A DNA stretch of 64,000 nucleotides from Oceanicella sp. SM1341 (GCF_003448965.1 NZ_QRGC01000032.1:1-64000), one strand, 5' to 3'; shown: positions 17,977 to 27,033, numbered from the stretch's first letter. Notes: generated by a model not told the origin, from the sequence alone. Translations and numbers: made by a program.

Positions 17977-19131
17977 ATGAACAATCTCGACAACCGTTTC
18001 CCGTCCATCGCCGACCTGCGCGCCCGCGCGTCCTGGCGGATCCCGCATTTCGCCTGGGAGTATCTCGACAGCGGCACCGGGCTCGACATCGCCTCCGAGC
18101 GCAACATGTCCGCCCTGCAGGGCGTGCAGATGTGGCCGGGCATCATGCATGGCGACATCGTGCCGGAGCTTTCCACCGAGATCTTCGGCCAGCGCTTCGA
18201 CGCGCCCTTCGGCATGGCGCCCGTGGGGCTCACCGGGCTGATGTGGCCCGGCGGCGAGAAGGCGCTGGCAAAGGCCGCGGCGGCGGCCAACATCCCCATG
18301 GGGCTTTCCACCGTGGCCAATGCCAACCCCGAGACCGTGGGCCGCCACGTGAACGGCAACGGCTGGTTCCAGCTCTACCCCACCAAGGACGCCGACGTGC
18401 GCGAGGACATCATGGCCCGCGCCTGGGGCAACGGTTTCCGCACCCTGCTGGTGACGGTCGACGTGCCGGTGGGCTCGCGGCGCGAGCGCCAGAAGAAGGC
18501 CGGCATCCGCGTGCCCCCCGCGAAGGACCTCATCACCGTCTGGCGGGCGGCGAAATGCCCGGCCTGGTCGCTGGCGCTGCTGCGCGAGGGCATGCCGCGG
18601 TTCTGGACGCTCGAGCCCTACACCGGCTCCTCCGCCGCAACCACGGTGGCGGCCTTCGCCGGCAGCCAGTTCGACGGCGTGCCGACATGGGAGCTGCTGG
18701 CCCGCATCCGCGAAAGCTGGAAGGGCGCCATCGTGCTCAAGGGCGTGATGCGCCCCGAGGAGGCCGAGCGCGCCATCGCCATGGGCATCGACGGCATCGG
18801 GGTGAGCAACCACGGCGGCCGCCAGTTCGACGCCACCCCCGCCGCCATCACCGCCCTGCCTGCCATCAAGGCCGTGGTGGGCGACCGGGCGAAGATCGTC
18901 TTCGACAGCGGTCTGCGCGGCGGGCTCGACATCGCCCGTGCCCTGGCGCTGGGGGCCGATTTCTGCCTGCTCGGCCGGGCCTTCATCTACGGCCTCGGCG
19001 CGCTGGGCGCCGCCGGGCCGGAGCAGGTGATCCACATCCTGCGCCAGGACCTGATCACCAACATGATCCAGATGGGCGTCACCCGCATCGACGAGCTGCC
19101 CTCGCGCCTCGTCTCCCCCCGCGTCGGCTGA
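17977..19131 (+). CDS. FMN-dependent alpha-hydroxy-acid oxidase/dehydrogenase
   Basis: A 384-residue TIM-barrel flavoenzyme of the L-lactate dehydrogenase/glycolate oxidase family. Seen are the FQLY substrate-channel tyrosine (134), TVDVPVGSRRE, the FMN lysine Lys255, the catalytic SNHGGRQ (His279, Arg282) and the FMN phosphate loop DSGLRGGLD. No signal peptide, so cytosolic or peripheral at the membrane. L-lactate, L-2-hydroxy acids or mandelate could be the substrate. The gene stands alone, with no lactate permease or regulator beside it. Confidence 0.9.
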   Translation: MNNLDNRFPSIADLRARASWRIPHFAWEYLDSGTGLDIASERNMSALQGVQMWPGIMHGDIVPELSTEIFGQRFDAPFGMAPVGLTGLMWPGGEKALAKAAAAANIPMGLSTVANANPETVGRHVNGNGWFQLYPTKDADVREDIMARAWGNGFRTLLVTVDVPVGSRRERQKKAGIRVPPAKDLITVWRAAKCPAWSLALLREGMPRFWTLEPYTGSSAATTVAAFAGSQFDGVPTWELLARIRESWKGAIVLKGVMRPEEAERAIAMGIDGIGVSNHGGRQFDATPAAITALPAIKAVVGDRAKIVFDSGLRGGLDIARALALGADFCLLGRAFIYGLGALGAAGPEQVIHILRQDLITNMIQMGVTRIDELPSRLVSPRVG

Positions 19132-19526
19132 GCCGAAACGGCCGGCGCGCTCCCGCGGGCGGGCCGGCCCCGCGGCCCCGGGCGCCTCGTCCGCAAAGGG
19201 GTCGCCCGGGCCCGCCGGGCTACGGCGCTCCGCAGGGGCACCGCCCGCGTCCCGGCGCGGCGCCATGCACCGTCGCCCGGCCTCTCGCGGGGCTCCGGCC
19301 CCCGGCCCGCAGCCTTCGGACGCCGGGAACCCGGTCCGCACGGCCTGAGGCCGGCGCCGCATCTCGCGGGCGCAAGGGCCCGCCGGCACCATCCGCCCGG
19401 CCCGGCTCCAGCTCCCCCCGCCGGGACATGGCGCGCGGCCCGCGCGCCCGGCCCGAAGCCCCGCGCGCCGCCCGGGGGCAGGCCGTCGACGGCCCGAGGG
19501 GGCTGAATGCCCCCGACGGGACGTTC
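19132..19526. other. Non-coding G+C-rich gap containing a dispersed hairpin repeat
   Basis: About 395 bases between the oxidase stop and the choV stop. No credible gene is seen. It contains a 14-bp palindrome GGCCGTCGACGGCC (19481-19494) and next to it one copy of the 29-30 bp hairpin repeat also found at 27004-27033. Confidence 0.6.
19493..19521 (-). repeat. Dispersed hairpin repeat, copy 1 (after choV)
   Basis: GGGGGC and GCCCCC arms around a TGAAT loop, with outer CCC/GGG pairs across a small internal loop. It starts six bases after the choV stop. The whole 29-base unit differs from the copy at 27004-27033 by a single-base gap and three substitutions. Both copies lie just behind the last stop of a minus-strand gene, suggesting a terminator or mRNA 3' end element without a U-run. 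Confidence 0.6.
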
Positions 19527-20567
19527 CTAGCCTTCCGTGCGCCCGGCCCCGGCCAGCGCGCCGAGGATCTCCGTCTCGCCGATCCGCCCCACCGGCGCGC
19601 CGTCGCGGGTCACCACGATCTCCCGCCCGCCGTCGAGCCGCAAAGAGATCACCTCGCGCAGCGGCGTCCCGGCCGCCACCTCGATGGCATCGGCCGGCGC
19701 CGGCCCCTCCATCGGCCGGGCGATCGCCCCGGCGCGAAGCACCCCCAGCGGGTTCATGTGCTGCACGAACTCGGCCACGTACTCGTCCGCCGGCTTGCGC
19801 ACGATCTCCTGCGGCGTGCCGCATTGCACGATGCGCCCGCCCTCCATGATCGCGATCCGGTCGCCGATCTTGAACGCCTCGTCGAGGTCGTGGCTCACGA
19901 AGATGATGGTGCGCTTCAGGTTCTTCTGCAGCGCCAGCAGCTCGTCCTGCAGCCTTGTGCGGATCAGCGGGTCGAGGGCGGAGAAGGGTTCGTCCATCAG
20001 CAGGATCGGCGCCTCGGTGGCGAAGGCGCGGGCAAGGCCCACGCGCTGCTGCATGCCGCCCGAGAGCTCGCCCACCTTGCGCGTCGCCCAGTCCGAGAGG
20101 TTCACCAGCGCGAGCTGCTCGCGCACCCGCGCCTCCCGCGCGCCCCGCTCCATGCCGCCGAGCTCCAGCCCCAGCCCCACGTTGTCCGCCACCGTGCGCC
20201 AGGGCAGCAGGCCGAACTGCTGGAACACCATGGCGATGCGGGTGAGGCGCAGCCGCCGCAGCGTGGCGGCATCGGCCCGGGTGACGGAGACCATCTCCCC
20301 GCCGTCCTTCACCCGCACCTCGCCGCGGCACACCGGGTTGAGCCCGTTCACCGCCCGCAGGAGGGTGGACTTTCCGGAGCCCGAAAGGCCCATCAGCACC
20401 AGGATCTCGCCCTCGCCCACCGTGAGGGAGCAGTCGTGTACGCCGAGGATCTGCCCGGTTTCGGCCTGGATCTGCGCCCGGCTCTGGCCTGCGTCCATCA
20501 GGGGCAGGGCGCTGTGCGGCGTCTCGCCGAAGACGATGTTCACCGCGTCGAAGACAACCGCCGTCAT
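19527..20567 (-). CDS. choV: Choline ABC transporter ATP-binding protein
   Basis: Cytosolic ATPase of the high-affinity choline importer, 346 residues, ProV/OpuAA type. The Walker A is GLSGSGKST, the signature ELSGGMQQR, the Walker B ILLMDEPFSALD, and the switch histidine lies in FVSHDLDEA. The C-terminal 60 residues resemble a CBS-like tail with REIVVTRDG, shorter than full tandem CBS domains. The ATG overlaps the choW stop (ATGA). A terminator-like repeat follows the stop. Confidence 0.93.
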   Translation of the reverse strand: MTAVVFDAVNIVFGETPHSALPLMDAGQSRAQIQAETGQILGVHDCSLTVGEGEILVLMGLSGSGKSTLLRAVNGLNPVCRGEVRVKDGGEMVSVTRADAATLRRLRLTRIAMVFQQFGLLPWRTVADNVGLGLELGGMERGAREARVREQLALVNLSDWATRKVGELSGGMQQRVGLARAFATEAPILLMDEPFSALDPLIRTRLQDELLALQKNLKRTIIFVSHDLDEAFKIGDRIAIMEGGRIVQCGTPQEIVRKPADEYVAEFVQHMNPLGVLRAGAIARPMEGPAPADAIEVAAGTPLREVISLRLDGGREIVVTRDGAPVGRIGETEILGALAGAGRTEG

Positions 20568-21400
20568 TTGCCGCCCTTCCTCTGGAACATCCGCGCCAGC
20601 ATGATCGCGACCACCGCGATCACGAAGCCGCTCTCGAAACCCTGCGCCGCGTTCACCCGGTTGAGCGCCCGGATCACCGGCACGCCCAGCCCGTCGGCCG
20701 CCACCAGCCCCGCGATCACCACCATGGAGAGCGAGAGCATGATGGTCTGGTTCAGCCCGGCCATGATCTGCGGCAGGGCCGAGGGCACCTCCACCTTCCA
20801 CAGCACCTGGGCGCGGGTGGCGCCGAAGGCCTCCGCCGCCTCGATCAGCGCCGGCGGCGTGGTGGAGATGCCGAGCTGCGTGAGCCGGATGGGGGCGGGC
20901 AGCACGAAGATCACCGTGGCGATCAGCCCGGGCACCATGCCGAGGCCGAAGGCCACGATGATCGGGATGAGATAGACGAAGGCCGGCACGGTCTGCATCA
21001 GGTCGAGCACCGGCAGCATGCCCTGCCACACCCGGGGCCGGTGGGCGCCGTAGATGCCCAGCGGCACGCCGATCGCCATGCACAGCAGGCAGGCGAGCGA
21101 GACGAGCGACAGCGTCTCCAGCGTCTCGCGCCAGTAGCCCTGGTTCATGCAGAACAGGAAGCCCAGCCCCACGAAGAGGCAGATCTTCCACGAGCGCTGC
21201 AGCCACCAGGCCAGCGCCACGAAGAGCGCGATCAGCAGGAACGGGTGCGGCAGGTTCAGCAGCCACAGCACCCCCTCGATCACCCAGTCGAGCGCGTCGG
21301 CCACGGCGTCGAACAGGAAGGCGAGGTGTTTCGTGATCCACTTGAACAGGGCGGCGGTCCAGTCGCCCAGCGGGATCTTGTGGTCGGTGAGCCACTCCAT
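20564..21400 (-). CDS. choW: Choline ABC transporter permease
   Basis: Inner-membrane permease of the choline importer, 278 residues, ProW/OpuAB type. It has an N-terminal amphipathic segment (FKWITKHLAFLFDAV) and six or more helices, with the EAA loop around EAAEAFGATRAQ. It is coupled to choV by a four-base overlap. The ATG is 382 bases downstream of the choX stop, and that gap holds five hairpins, so choW output is probably lower than that of choX. Confidence 0.93.
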   Translation of the reverse strand: MEWLTDHKIPLGDWTAALFKWITKHLAFLFDAVADALDWVIEGVLWLLNLPHPFLLIALFVALAWWLQRSWKICLFVGLGFLFCMNQGYWRETLETLSLVSLACLLCMAIGVPLGIYGAHRPRVWQGMLPVLDLMQTVPAFVYLIPIIVAFGLGMVPGLIATVIFVLPAPIRLTQLGISTTPPALIEAAEAFGATRAQVLWKVEVPSALPQIMAGLNQTIMLSLSMVVIAGLVAADGLGVPVIRALNRVNAAQGFESGFVIAVVAIMLARMFQRKGGK

Positions 21401-21590
21401 GCGGGGGGTCCTCTCGCATATCGGGGCCTGCGCGGCACACGGGCGGCGGGGCCGGCGGCCGGCGGGCAGGCGCGGGGGCGCGCGTCCCGGGCGTCAGCGG
21501 CGGGCTGCGGCCGGGGGGAAGGTCAGGCGTCGGGTGCGGCACGGCCGGGGAGGCCGGGGCGCTCTCCGGTATCGCCGGCGGGCAGGGACA

Positions 21591-21742
21591 TGCAAGGGCC
21601 GGCAAGCCGCCCCTTGCGGGCAGGGACATGCAAGGGCCGGCAGGCCGCCCCTTGCGCGCGGGAAAATGCAAGGGCCGGCAGGCCGCCCCTTGCGGGCAGG
21701 AAAGTGCAAGGGCCGGCGGCCGGCCCCTGCGGGCAGGGGAAG
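21591..21742 (-). repeat. Tandem array of four 38-bp hairpin units
   Basis: Units begin at 21591, 21629, 21667 and 21705, each exactly 38 bp, with no unique spacers. Every unit holds an inverted repeat with 12-base arms (GCAAGGGCCGGC against its near complement). Pairing is kept at 11 of 12 positions in each unit, although the fourth unit has changed its sequence. Lying between the binding-protein gene and the permease gene of one operon, it resembles the REP-type spacers that protect upstream binding-protein mRNA. This role is inferred. Confidence 0.85.
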
Positions 21743-21746
21743 GCTC

Positions 21747-21770
21747 GGGGGGCGCAGCGCGGCGCCCCCC
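21747..21770 (-). repeat. Hairpin directly after choX
   Basis: Nine-base arms GGGGGGCGC and GCGCCCCCC around a six-base loop, 13 bases after the choX stop codon. Very stable, no U-run. It forms the first of five successive hairpins met by ribonucleases moving from the 3' side towards choX. Confidence 0.7.
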
Positions 21771-21782
21771 GTGCGCCCGGGC

Positions 21783-22724
21783 TCAGAGGCCCAGCTCTTC
21801 CTTCACGGCGGCCATTGCGTCGCCGCCGTCGATGGTGGTCACGCCGTCGAGCCAGGGCTCCAGCGTGTCCGGGTTGGCGGCGAGCCAGGCGGAGGCCGCC
21901 GCCTCCGGGTCTTCGCCGTCATCGAGGATGGCGCCCATGATCTCGTTTTCCATCGGCAGCGAGAACTTCAGGTTCTCCAGCAGCTTGCCCACGTTCGGGC
22001 ACTCGGCCACGTAGCCGGCGCGGGTGTTGGTGTAGACCGTGGCACCGCCGAGGTCGGGGCCGAAGTAATCGTCGCCCCCGGTGAGGTAGGACATGTCGAA
22101 ATTCGCGTTCATCGGGTGCGGCTCCCAGCCGAGGAACACGATGGGCTCCTCGCGGTCGGTCATCCGCTCCACCTGGGCCAGCATGCCCTGCTCCGAGCTC
22201 TCGACGATCTCGAAATCCTTCAGCCCGAAGGCGTCCTTCCCGATCATGTCGAGGATCAGGCGGTTGCCGTCATTGCCCGGCTCGATACCGTAGATCTTGC
22301 CGTCGAGTTCGTCCGCATGTGCTGCGATGTCGGCGAAATCCTTGATGCCGAGGGCGGCGGCGGCGTCGTTCACCGCCAGGGTGTACTTCGCGCCCTCGAG
22401 GTTCTCGCGCACCGTGTCCACCGTGCCGGCCTCGCGGTATTTCGCGATGTCGCCCTCCATCGTGGGCATCCAGTTGCCGAGGAAGACGTCGATGTCGCCC
22501 TTCTCCATCGAGGCATAGGTGACCGGCACGGAGAGGATCTTCACGTCCGGCTCGTAGCCGAGCGCCTCGAGCAGCACGCTGGCCACGCCGGTGGTGGCGG
22601 TGATGTCCGTCCAGCCCACGTCCGAGAAGCGCACCGTGCCGCAGCTTTCCGGGTCGGCGGCGAAGGCGGGCAGCGCGAGGCATGCGGCGAGCCCGGAGGC
22701 GAGAGCGGCGGCGGGCAGTTTCAT
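21783..22724 (-). CDS. choX: Choline-binding periplasmic protein
   Basis: Periplasmic binding protein of the choline importer, 313 residues, with a Sec signal peptide ending near AFA-AD (residue 22). The aromatic box is intact: Trp38, Trp85, Tyr114 and Trp200. These fall exactly five residues before the Trp43/Trp90/Tyr119/Trp205 known for Sinorhizobium ChoX. Asp40 and Asn151 match the hydroxyl-binding Asp45 and Asn156. This makes choline, rather than only glycine betaine, the likely ligand. The gene is divergent from betI across a BetI-type operator. Confidence 0.95.
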   Translation of the reverse strand: MKLPAAALASGLAACLALPAFAADPESCGTVRFSDVGWTDITATTGVASVLLEALGYEPDVKILSVPVTYASMEKGDIDVFLGNWMPTMEGDIAKYREAGTVDTVRENLEGAKYTLAVNDAAAALGIKDFADIAAHADELDGKIYGIEPGNDGNRLILDMIGKDAFGLKDFEIVESSEQGMLAQVERMTDREEPIVFLGWEPHPMNANFDMSYLTGGDDYFGPDLGGATVYTNTRAGYVAECPNVGKLLENLKFSLPMENEIMGAILDDGEDPEAAASAWLAANPDTLEPWLDGVTTIDGGDAMAAVKEELGL

Positions 22725-22814
22725 GAGGGTGTTCTCCTGTTGTCTGTCGCGGCGCCATCCTCTCGCGGGGGCGCTCCGGGGTCAATGTAAGCACGGGCCG
22801 GAACGCGGATCAAT

Positions 22815-22836
22815 TTTATATTGAACGCGCGTTCAA
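22815..22836. promoter_or_regulatory. BetI-type operator and overlapping choX -10 region
   Basis: A perfect 16-bp palindrome TTGAACGCGCGTTCAA at 22821-22836, built from the TGAACG half-site seen in bet operators. It lies between choX and betI. Directly beside it, on the minus strand, is a TATAAA (22815-22820) that would serve as choX -10 box. Bound BetI should therefore block choXWV and its own betICA promoter, with choline as inducer by analogy with known BetI. Confidence 0.8.
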
Positions 22837-22887
22837 CAATAGCTACGTCTGGGGCTTCCGATCCACCAGCAGCCGGAGGCGAGGCCT

Positions 22888-23481
22888 ATGCCGAAACAGG
22901 GAATGGAGCCGATCCGCCGCAAGGCGCTGATCGAGGCGACCATCCGCGCCATCCACTCCGAGGGCTACTGCAAGGTGACCATCGGGGCCATCGCGCGGGA
23001 GGCGAAGGTGTCGACCGGGCTCGCCCACCACTACTTCGGCTCCAAGGAGCAGCTGCTCTCGGCTACGATGCGCGAGCTCTACCGCCAGCTCGGCCGCGAC
23101 GTGCGCGAGCAGCTCGCGCTTGCCGCCACGCCGCTGGAGCGGGTGAGCGCCATCGTGCGCGCCAACCTCTCCACCGGCCAGTTCCGCCCCGAGGTGGTCT
23201 CGGCCTGGCTCGCCTTCTACATGCAGGCCCAGACCGAGCCCGCCGCCCAGCACCTGCTCGCCCTCTACCACAGCCGGATGCACAGCAACCTCGCCCATGC
23301 GCTGGGCAGGCTGGTGGCCGCCCCCCTTGCCCGCGAGATCGCCCGCGACACCGGCGCGATGATCGACGGCTACTACCTGCGCCGCGCCCTCGGCCGGCCG
23401 GAGGCGGCCACCGAGGCCGCCGTCGCCCGGATCGAGGCCTTCGTCGCCCGTTCCATTTCCGATGCGGAGACCCCCGAATGA
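22888..23481 (+). CDS. betI: Choline-responsive TetR-family repressor
   Basis: DNA-binding repressor of choline genes, 197 residues. The N-terminal TetR helix-turn-helix reads TIGAIAREAKVSTGLAHHYFGSKEQLL (about 31-57), closely BetI-like. The ligand domain carries the BetI-typical WLAFYMQAQTEPAAQHL. GGAGG is placed eight bases before the ATG. The stop overlaps the betC start (ATGA), so it is the first gene of betI-betC-betA. It probably controls both divergent operons through the palindrome upstream. Confidence 0.94.
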   Translation: MPKQGMEPIRRKALIEATIRAIHSEGYCKVTIGAIAREAKVSTGLAHHYFGSKEQLLSATMRELYRQLGRDVREQLALAATPLERVSAIVRANLSTGQFRPEVVSAWLAFYMQAQTEPAAQHLLALYHSRMHSNLAHALGRLVAAPLAREIARDTGAMIDGYYLRRALGRPEAATEAAVARIEAFVARSISDAETPE

Positions 23482-24983
23482 GCCGCCCCAACATCCTCGT
23501 GCTGATGGCAGACCAGGTGAACGGAACCCTGTTTCCCGACGGCCCGGCCGACTGGCTGCACGCGCCCAACCTCAAGGCGCTGGCCGCCCGCTCGGCGCGC
23601 TTCGCGCAGGCCTACACCGCCTCGCCGCTCTGCGCCCCGGCGCGGGCGAGCTTCATGGCCGGCCAGCTCCCCTCGCGCACGAGGGTCTATGACAACGCGG
23701 CCGAATACGCCTCCGACATCCCCACCTTCGCCCATCACCTGCGCCGCGCGGGTTACCAGACAGCGCTCTCGGGCAAGATGCATTTCGTCGGCCCCGACCA
23801 GCTGCACGGTTTCGAGGAGCGGCTGACCACCGACATCTACCCCGCCGATTTCGGCTGGACCCCCGACTACCGCAAGCCCGGCGAGCGCATCGACTGGTGG
23901 TATCACAACATGGGCTCGGTCACCGGCGCGGGCGTGGCCGAGATCACCAACCAGCTCGAGTATGACGACGAAGTGGCCTACAACGCCGTGCGCAAGATCT
24001 ACGATCTCTCGCGCGGCCATGACGCGAGGCCCTGGTGCCTCGGGGTGAGCTTCACCCACCCGCATGACCCCTACGTGGCGCGGAAGAAATACTGGGACCT
24101 CTACGAGGACTGCGCCCATCTCGACCCCGCGAGCCCGCCGCTGCCCTACGAGGCGCAGGACCCGCATTCCAGGCGCCTGCTCGACTCGAACGACTACACC
24201 AAGTTCGACATCACCCCGGAGCACGTGCGCCGGGCCCGCCGGGCCTATTTCGCCAACATCTCCTATGTCGACGACAAGGTGGGCGAGATCCTCGCGGCGC
24301 TGGAGGCGACCCGGCAGGAGGCGATCGTGGTCTTCCTCTCCGACCATGGCGACATGCTCGGCGAGCGCGGCATGTGGTTCAAGATGAGTTTTCGCGAGGG
24401 CTCCGCGCGGGTGCCCCTGATGGTCTCTGCCCCCGGCATCGCCCCGGGCCGGGTCGACACCCCGGTCTCGACGCTGGACGTGACGCCGACGCTCGCCGAC
24501 CTCGCGGGCATCTCGCTCGAGGAGGTCATGCCCTGGACCGATGGCGAGAGCCTCGTGCCTGTCGCGGCCGGGGGCCCGCGCGCCCCGGTGCCGATGGAAT
24601 ATGCCGCCGAGGGCTCTTACGCCCCGCTCGTCGGCCTCGTCGAGGGCCGCTGGAAATACGTGCGCTGCGCCCTCGACCCCGAGCAGCTCTTCGACCTCGA
24701 GACCGATCCGGAGGAGGCCGTGAACCTCGCCGAGGCCCCGGAACATGCGCCCGCGCTCGCCTCGATGCGGGCGCTCGCGGACGCCCGCTGGGACCTCGCC
24801 CGCTTCGACGCCGAGGTGCGCGAGAGCCAGGCCCGGCGCTGGGTCGTTTACGAAGCCTTGCGCAATGGCGCGTATTTCCCCTGGGACTACCAGCCGCTCC
24901 AGCAGGCCTCCGAGCGGTACATGCGCAATCACATGGATCTCAACGTCCTCGAAGAGGGCCAGCGTTTCCCGAGGGGCGAATGA
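23478..24983 (+). CDS. betC: Choline-sulfatase
   Basis: Hydrolyses choline-O-sulfate to choline and sulfate; 501 residues, no signal peptide, cytosolic. The sulfatase signature [12 protein letters not shown] carries Cys52, the residue converted to formylglycine (C-x-P-x-R). The N-terminal MADQ and late [15 protein letters not shown] supply metal ligands. The C-terminal block ([12 protein letters not shown]...[10 protein letters not shown]) is typical for BetC. It lets the cell use choline-O-sulfate as a source of choline, sulfate and osmoprotectant. Coupled to betI and betA by four-base overlaps. Confidence 0.95.
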   Translation: MSRPNILVLMADQVNGTLFPDGPADWLHAPNLKALAARSARFAQAYTASPLCAPARASFMAGQLPSRTRVYDNAAEYASDIPTFAHHLRRAGYQTALSGKMHFVGPDQLHGFEERLTTDIYPADFGWTPDYRKPGERIDWWYHNMGSVTGAGVAEITNQLEYDDEVAYNAVRKIYDLSRGHDARPWCLGVSFTHPHDPYVARKKYWDLYEDCAHLDPASPPLPYEAQDPHSRRLLDSNDYTKFDITPEHVRRARRAYFANISYVDDKVGEILAALEATRQEAIVVFLSDHGDMLGERGMWFKMSFREGSARVPLMVSAPGIAPGRVDTPVSTLDVTPTLADLAGISLEEVMPWTDGESLVPVAAGGPRAPVPMEYAAEGSYAPLVGLVEGRWKYVRCALDPEQLFDLETDPEEAVNLAEAPEHAPALASMRALADARWDLARFDAEVRESQARRWVVYEALRNGAYFPWDYQPLQQASERYMRNHMDLNVLEEGQRFPRGE

Positions 24984-26668
24984 CAGGCGGCGGTATCGAT
25001 TATGTCGGCGAGGCGGATTACGTCATCGTCGGCTCCGGTTCGGCGGGCTCGGCGCTCGCGGCGCGGCTGAGCGAGGATGGCACGCGCTCGGTGATGGTCA
25101 TCGAGTATGGCGGCACCGATGCGGGGCCGCTCATCCAGATGCCTGCCGCGCTCTCCTACCCGATGAACATGTCGCGCTACGACTGGGGCTACCAGACCGA
25201 GCCCGAGCCGCATCTCGGCGGCCGGCGCCTCGCCGCGCCGCGCGGCAAGGTGGTGGGCGGCTCCTCCTCGATCAACGGCATGGTCTATGTCCGCGGCCAC
25301 GCGCGCGACTATGACACATGGGACGAGATGGGGGCGAACGGCTGGGCCTACGCCGACGTGCTCCCCTATTTCCGCCGCATGGAGAGCTGGCATTCCGGCG
25401 GCCATGGCGGCGACCCGGACTGGCGCGGCAAGGACGGCCCCCTGCATGTCACCCGCGGCACCCGCGAGAACCCGCTCTTCCACGCCTTCGTCGAGGCGGG
25501 CGCGCAGGCGGGCTACGAGCTCACCTCCGACTACAACGGCGAGAAGCAGGAAGGCTTCGGCCCGATGGAGCAGACGGTCTGGAAGGGCCGGCGCTGGTCG
25601 GCGGCGAACGCCTATCTCAAGCCGGCGCTGCGCCGGCCGAACTGTGCCGTGACCCGCGGTCTCGCCCGCCGGGTGGTGATCGAGAACGGCCGGGCGGTGG
25701 GTGTCGAGGTCTCGCGCGGCGGCAAGGTCGAGGTGGTGCGGGCGCGGCGCGAGGTGATCGTCTCCGCCTCGGCCTTCAACTCGCCCAAGCTGCTGATGCT
25801 CTCGGGGATAGGCCCCGGCGCGCATCTCGCCGAGCACGGCATCCCCGTGGTGGCCGACCGCCCGGGCGTGGGCCGGAACCTGATGGACCATCTCGAGCTC
25901 TACATCCAGCAGGCCGCCACCCAGCCCATCACCCTCTACAAGCACTGGAACCTGTTCTCCAAGGCGCTGATCGGCGCGCAGTGGCTGCTCACGGGCAAGG
26001 GCCTCGGCGCCTCGAACCAGTTCGAGAGTGCTGCCTTCATCCGCTCGCGCCCGGGCGTCGAATACCCCGACATCCAGTACCATTTCCTGCCTTTCGCCGT
26101 GCGCTACGACGGCAAGGCGGCGGCGGAGGGGCATGGATTCCAGGCCCATGTCGGCCCGATGCGCTCGCCCTCGCGCGGCGCGGTCACCCTGCGCTCGGCC
26201 AACCCCGAGGACGCCCCGGAGATCCGCTTCAACTACATGAGCGAGGCGCAGGACTGGGAGGATTTCCGCACCTGCATCCGCCTCACGCGGGAGATCTTCG
26301 CCCAGGAGGCCTTCGCGCCCTTCCGCGGTCACGAGATCCAGCCCGGCGCGGATCTGCGCAGCGACGACGAGCTCGACGGCTTCATCCGCGAGCACGTGGA
26401 GAGCGCCTACCACCCCTGCGGCACGGTCCGCATGGGCAGGGCCTCCGATCCGATGGCGGTGGTCGACCCCGAGGCGCGGGTGATCGGCGTCGACGGCCTG
26501 CGCGTGGCCGACAGCTCGATCTTCCCGCGCATCACCAACGGCAACCTCAATGCCCCCTCGATCATGGTGGGCGAGAAGGTCTCCGACCATATCCTCGGCC
26601 GCCAGCCGCTCGCCCGCGAGAACGTGCAGCCCTGGATCAGCCCGCGCTGGCAGACCGCACAGCGCTGA
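24980..26668 (+). CDS. betA: Choline dehydrogenase (GMC family)
   Basis: FAD enzyme that oxidises choline to betaine aldehyde and can carry on to glycine betaine. The 562-residue product begins with the FAD dinucleotide motif ([17 protein letters not shown], about 14-30). It has the GMC signature [19 protein letters not shown], and the C-terminal catalytic [11 protein letters not shown] with [14 protein letters not shown]. It ends the betICA operon. betB, which usually finishes the second step, is not next to it and is not elsewhere in the window. Confidence 0.95.
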   Translation: MTGGGIDYVGEADYVIVGSGSAGSALAARLSEDGTRSVMVIEYGGTDAGPLIQMPAALSYPMNMSRYDWGYQTEPEPHLGGRRLAAPRGKVVGGSSSINGMVYVRGHARDYDTWDEMGANGWAYADVLPYFRRMESWHSGGHGGDPDWRGKDGPLHVTRGTRENPLFHAFVEAGAQAGYELTSDYNGEKQEGFGPMEQTVWKGRRWSAANAYLKPALRRPNCAVTRGLARRVVIENGRAVGVEVSRGGKVEVVRARREVIVSASAFNSPKLLMLSGIGPGAHLAEHGIPVVADRPGVGRNLMDHLELYIQQAATQPITLYKHWNLFSKALIGAQWLLTGKGLGASNQFESAAFIRSRPGVEYPDIQYHFLPFAVRYDGKAAAEGHGFQAHVGPMRSPSRGAVTLRSANPEDAPEIRFNYMSEAQDWEDFRTCIRLTREIFAQEAFAPFRGHEIQPGADLRSDDELDGFIREHVESAYHPCGTVRMGRASDPMAVVDPEARVIGVDGLRVADSSIFPRITNGNLNAPSIMVGEKVSDHILGRQPLARENVQPWISPRWQTAQR

Positions 26669-26745
26669 GGTCGACGCACCCCGCAGGGTGACCGGCCGGG
26701 CAGGGGCGGGAGCGCGCCCCCCGCGCGCGGGTGCCCCGCGCGCAG

Positions 26746-26773
26746 CTTCTGCGGGGCCAGGGCCCCGCAGAAG
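26746..26773. repeat. Perfect inverted repeat behind betA (hairpin 1)
   Basis: Thirteen-base arms (CTTCTGCGGGGCC and its exact complement) separated by only two bases. Very stable cruciform or RNA hairpin, no U-run. Probably an mRNA 3' end structure for betICA or the convergent kinase transcript. Confidence 0.7.
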
Positions 26774-26794
26774 GGCAGCCGGTTTCCGGCTGCC
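26774..26794. repeat. Perfect inverted repeat behind betA (hairpin 2)
   Basis: Nine-base arms GGCAGCCGG and CCGGCTGCC around TTT, starting on the base after hairpin 1. The two hairpins together form a tight double stem. Confidence 0.7.
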
Positions 26795-27003
26795 GGGCGC
26801 GCCGGCGCACCGCTCCACGGTCCGGGCCGGGTGGCGAGGGGGCAGTCTGCCGACAGCGCTCGTCGCCGGAATGGCCCCCGGGGCTTCTGTCGACCGCTCC
26901 GGGCAGGGGCGCGCTGATCGCTGCCACGGGCGCGCGCCTGTGGTTCGGGGTTCGCGTGCAGCGTGCTGTGGTTCCGGGCGCCCGCCGGCGCAGCCGGCGC
27001 TTT

Positions 27004-27033
27004 CCCGAAGGGGGCTCGATGCCCCCGAGGGGA
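27004..27033 (-). repeat. Dispersed hairpin repeat, copy 2 (after histidine kinase)
   Basis: GGGGGC and GCCCCC arms around TCGAT with outer CCC/GGG pairs. Nearly identical over 29-30 bases to 19493-19521. It lies 17 bases behind the kinase stop on the minus strand. Confidence 0.6.

Larger units (their letters stand above)
21401..21782 (-). other. choX-choW intercistronic region
   Basis: 382 bases with no gene. From the choX stop leftward it holds a 9-bp-stem hairpin (21747-21770), four tandem 38-bp hairpin units (21591-21742), then about 190 bases of plain G+C-rich sequence up to the choW start. Confidence 0.75.

Noticed and set aside
17836-20331. Extension of the uvrD frame over the neighbouring oxidase region
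   Set aside because: The extra N-terminal part lies antisense to the FMN oxidase and choline genes and shows no helicase similarity; MSDWDE gives the usual length.
21591-21742. CRISPR array
   Set aside because: The 38-bp units follow each other directly with no unique spacers, each unit is itself a hairpin, and no cas gene is present.
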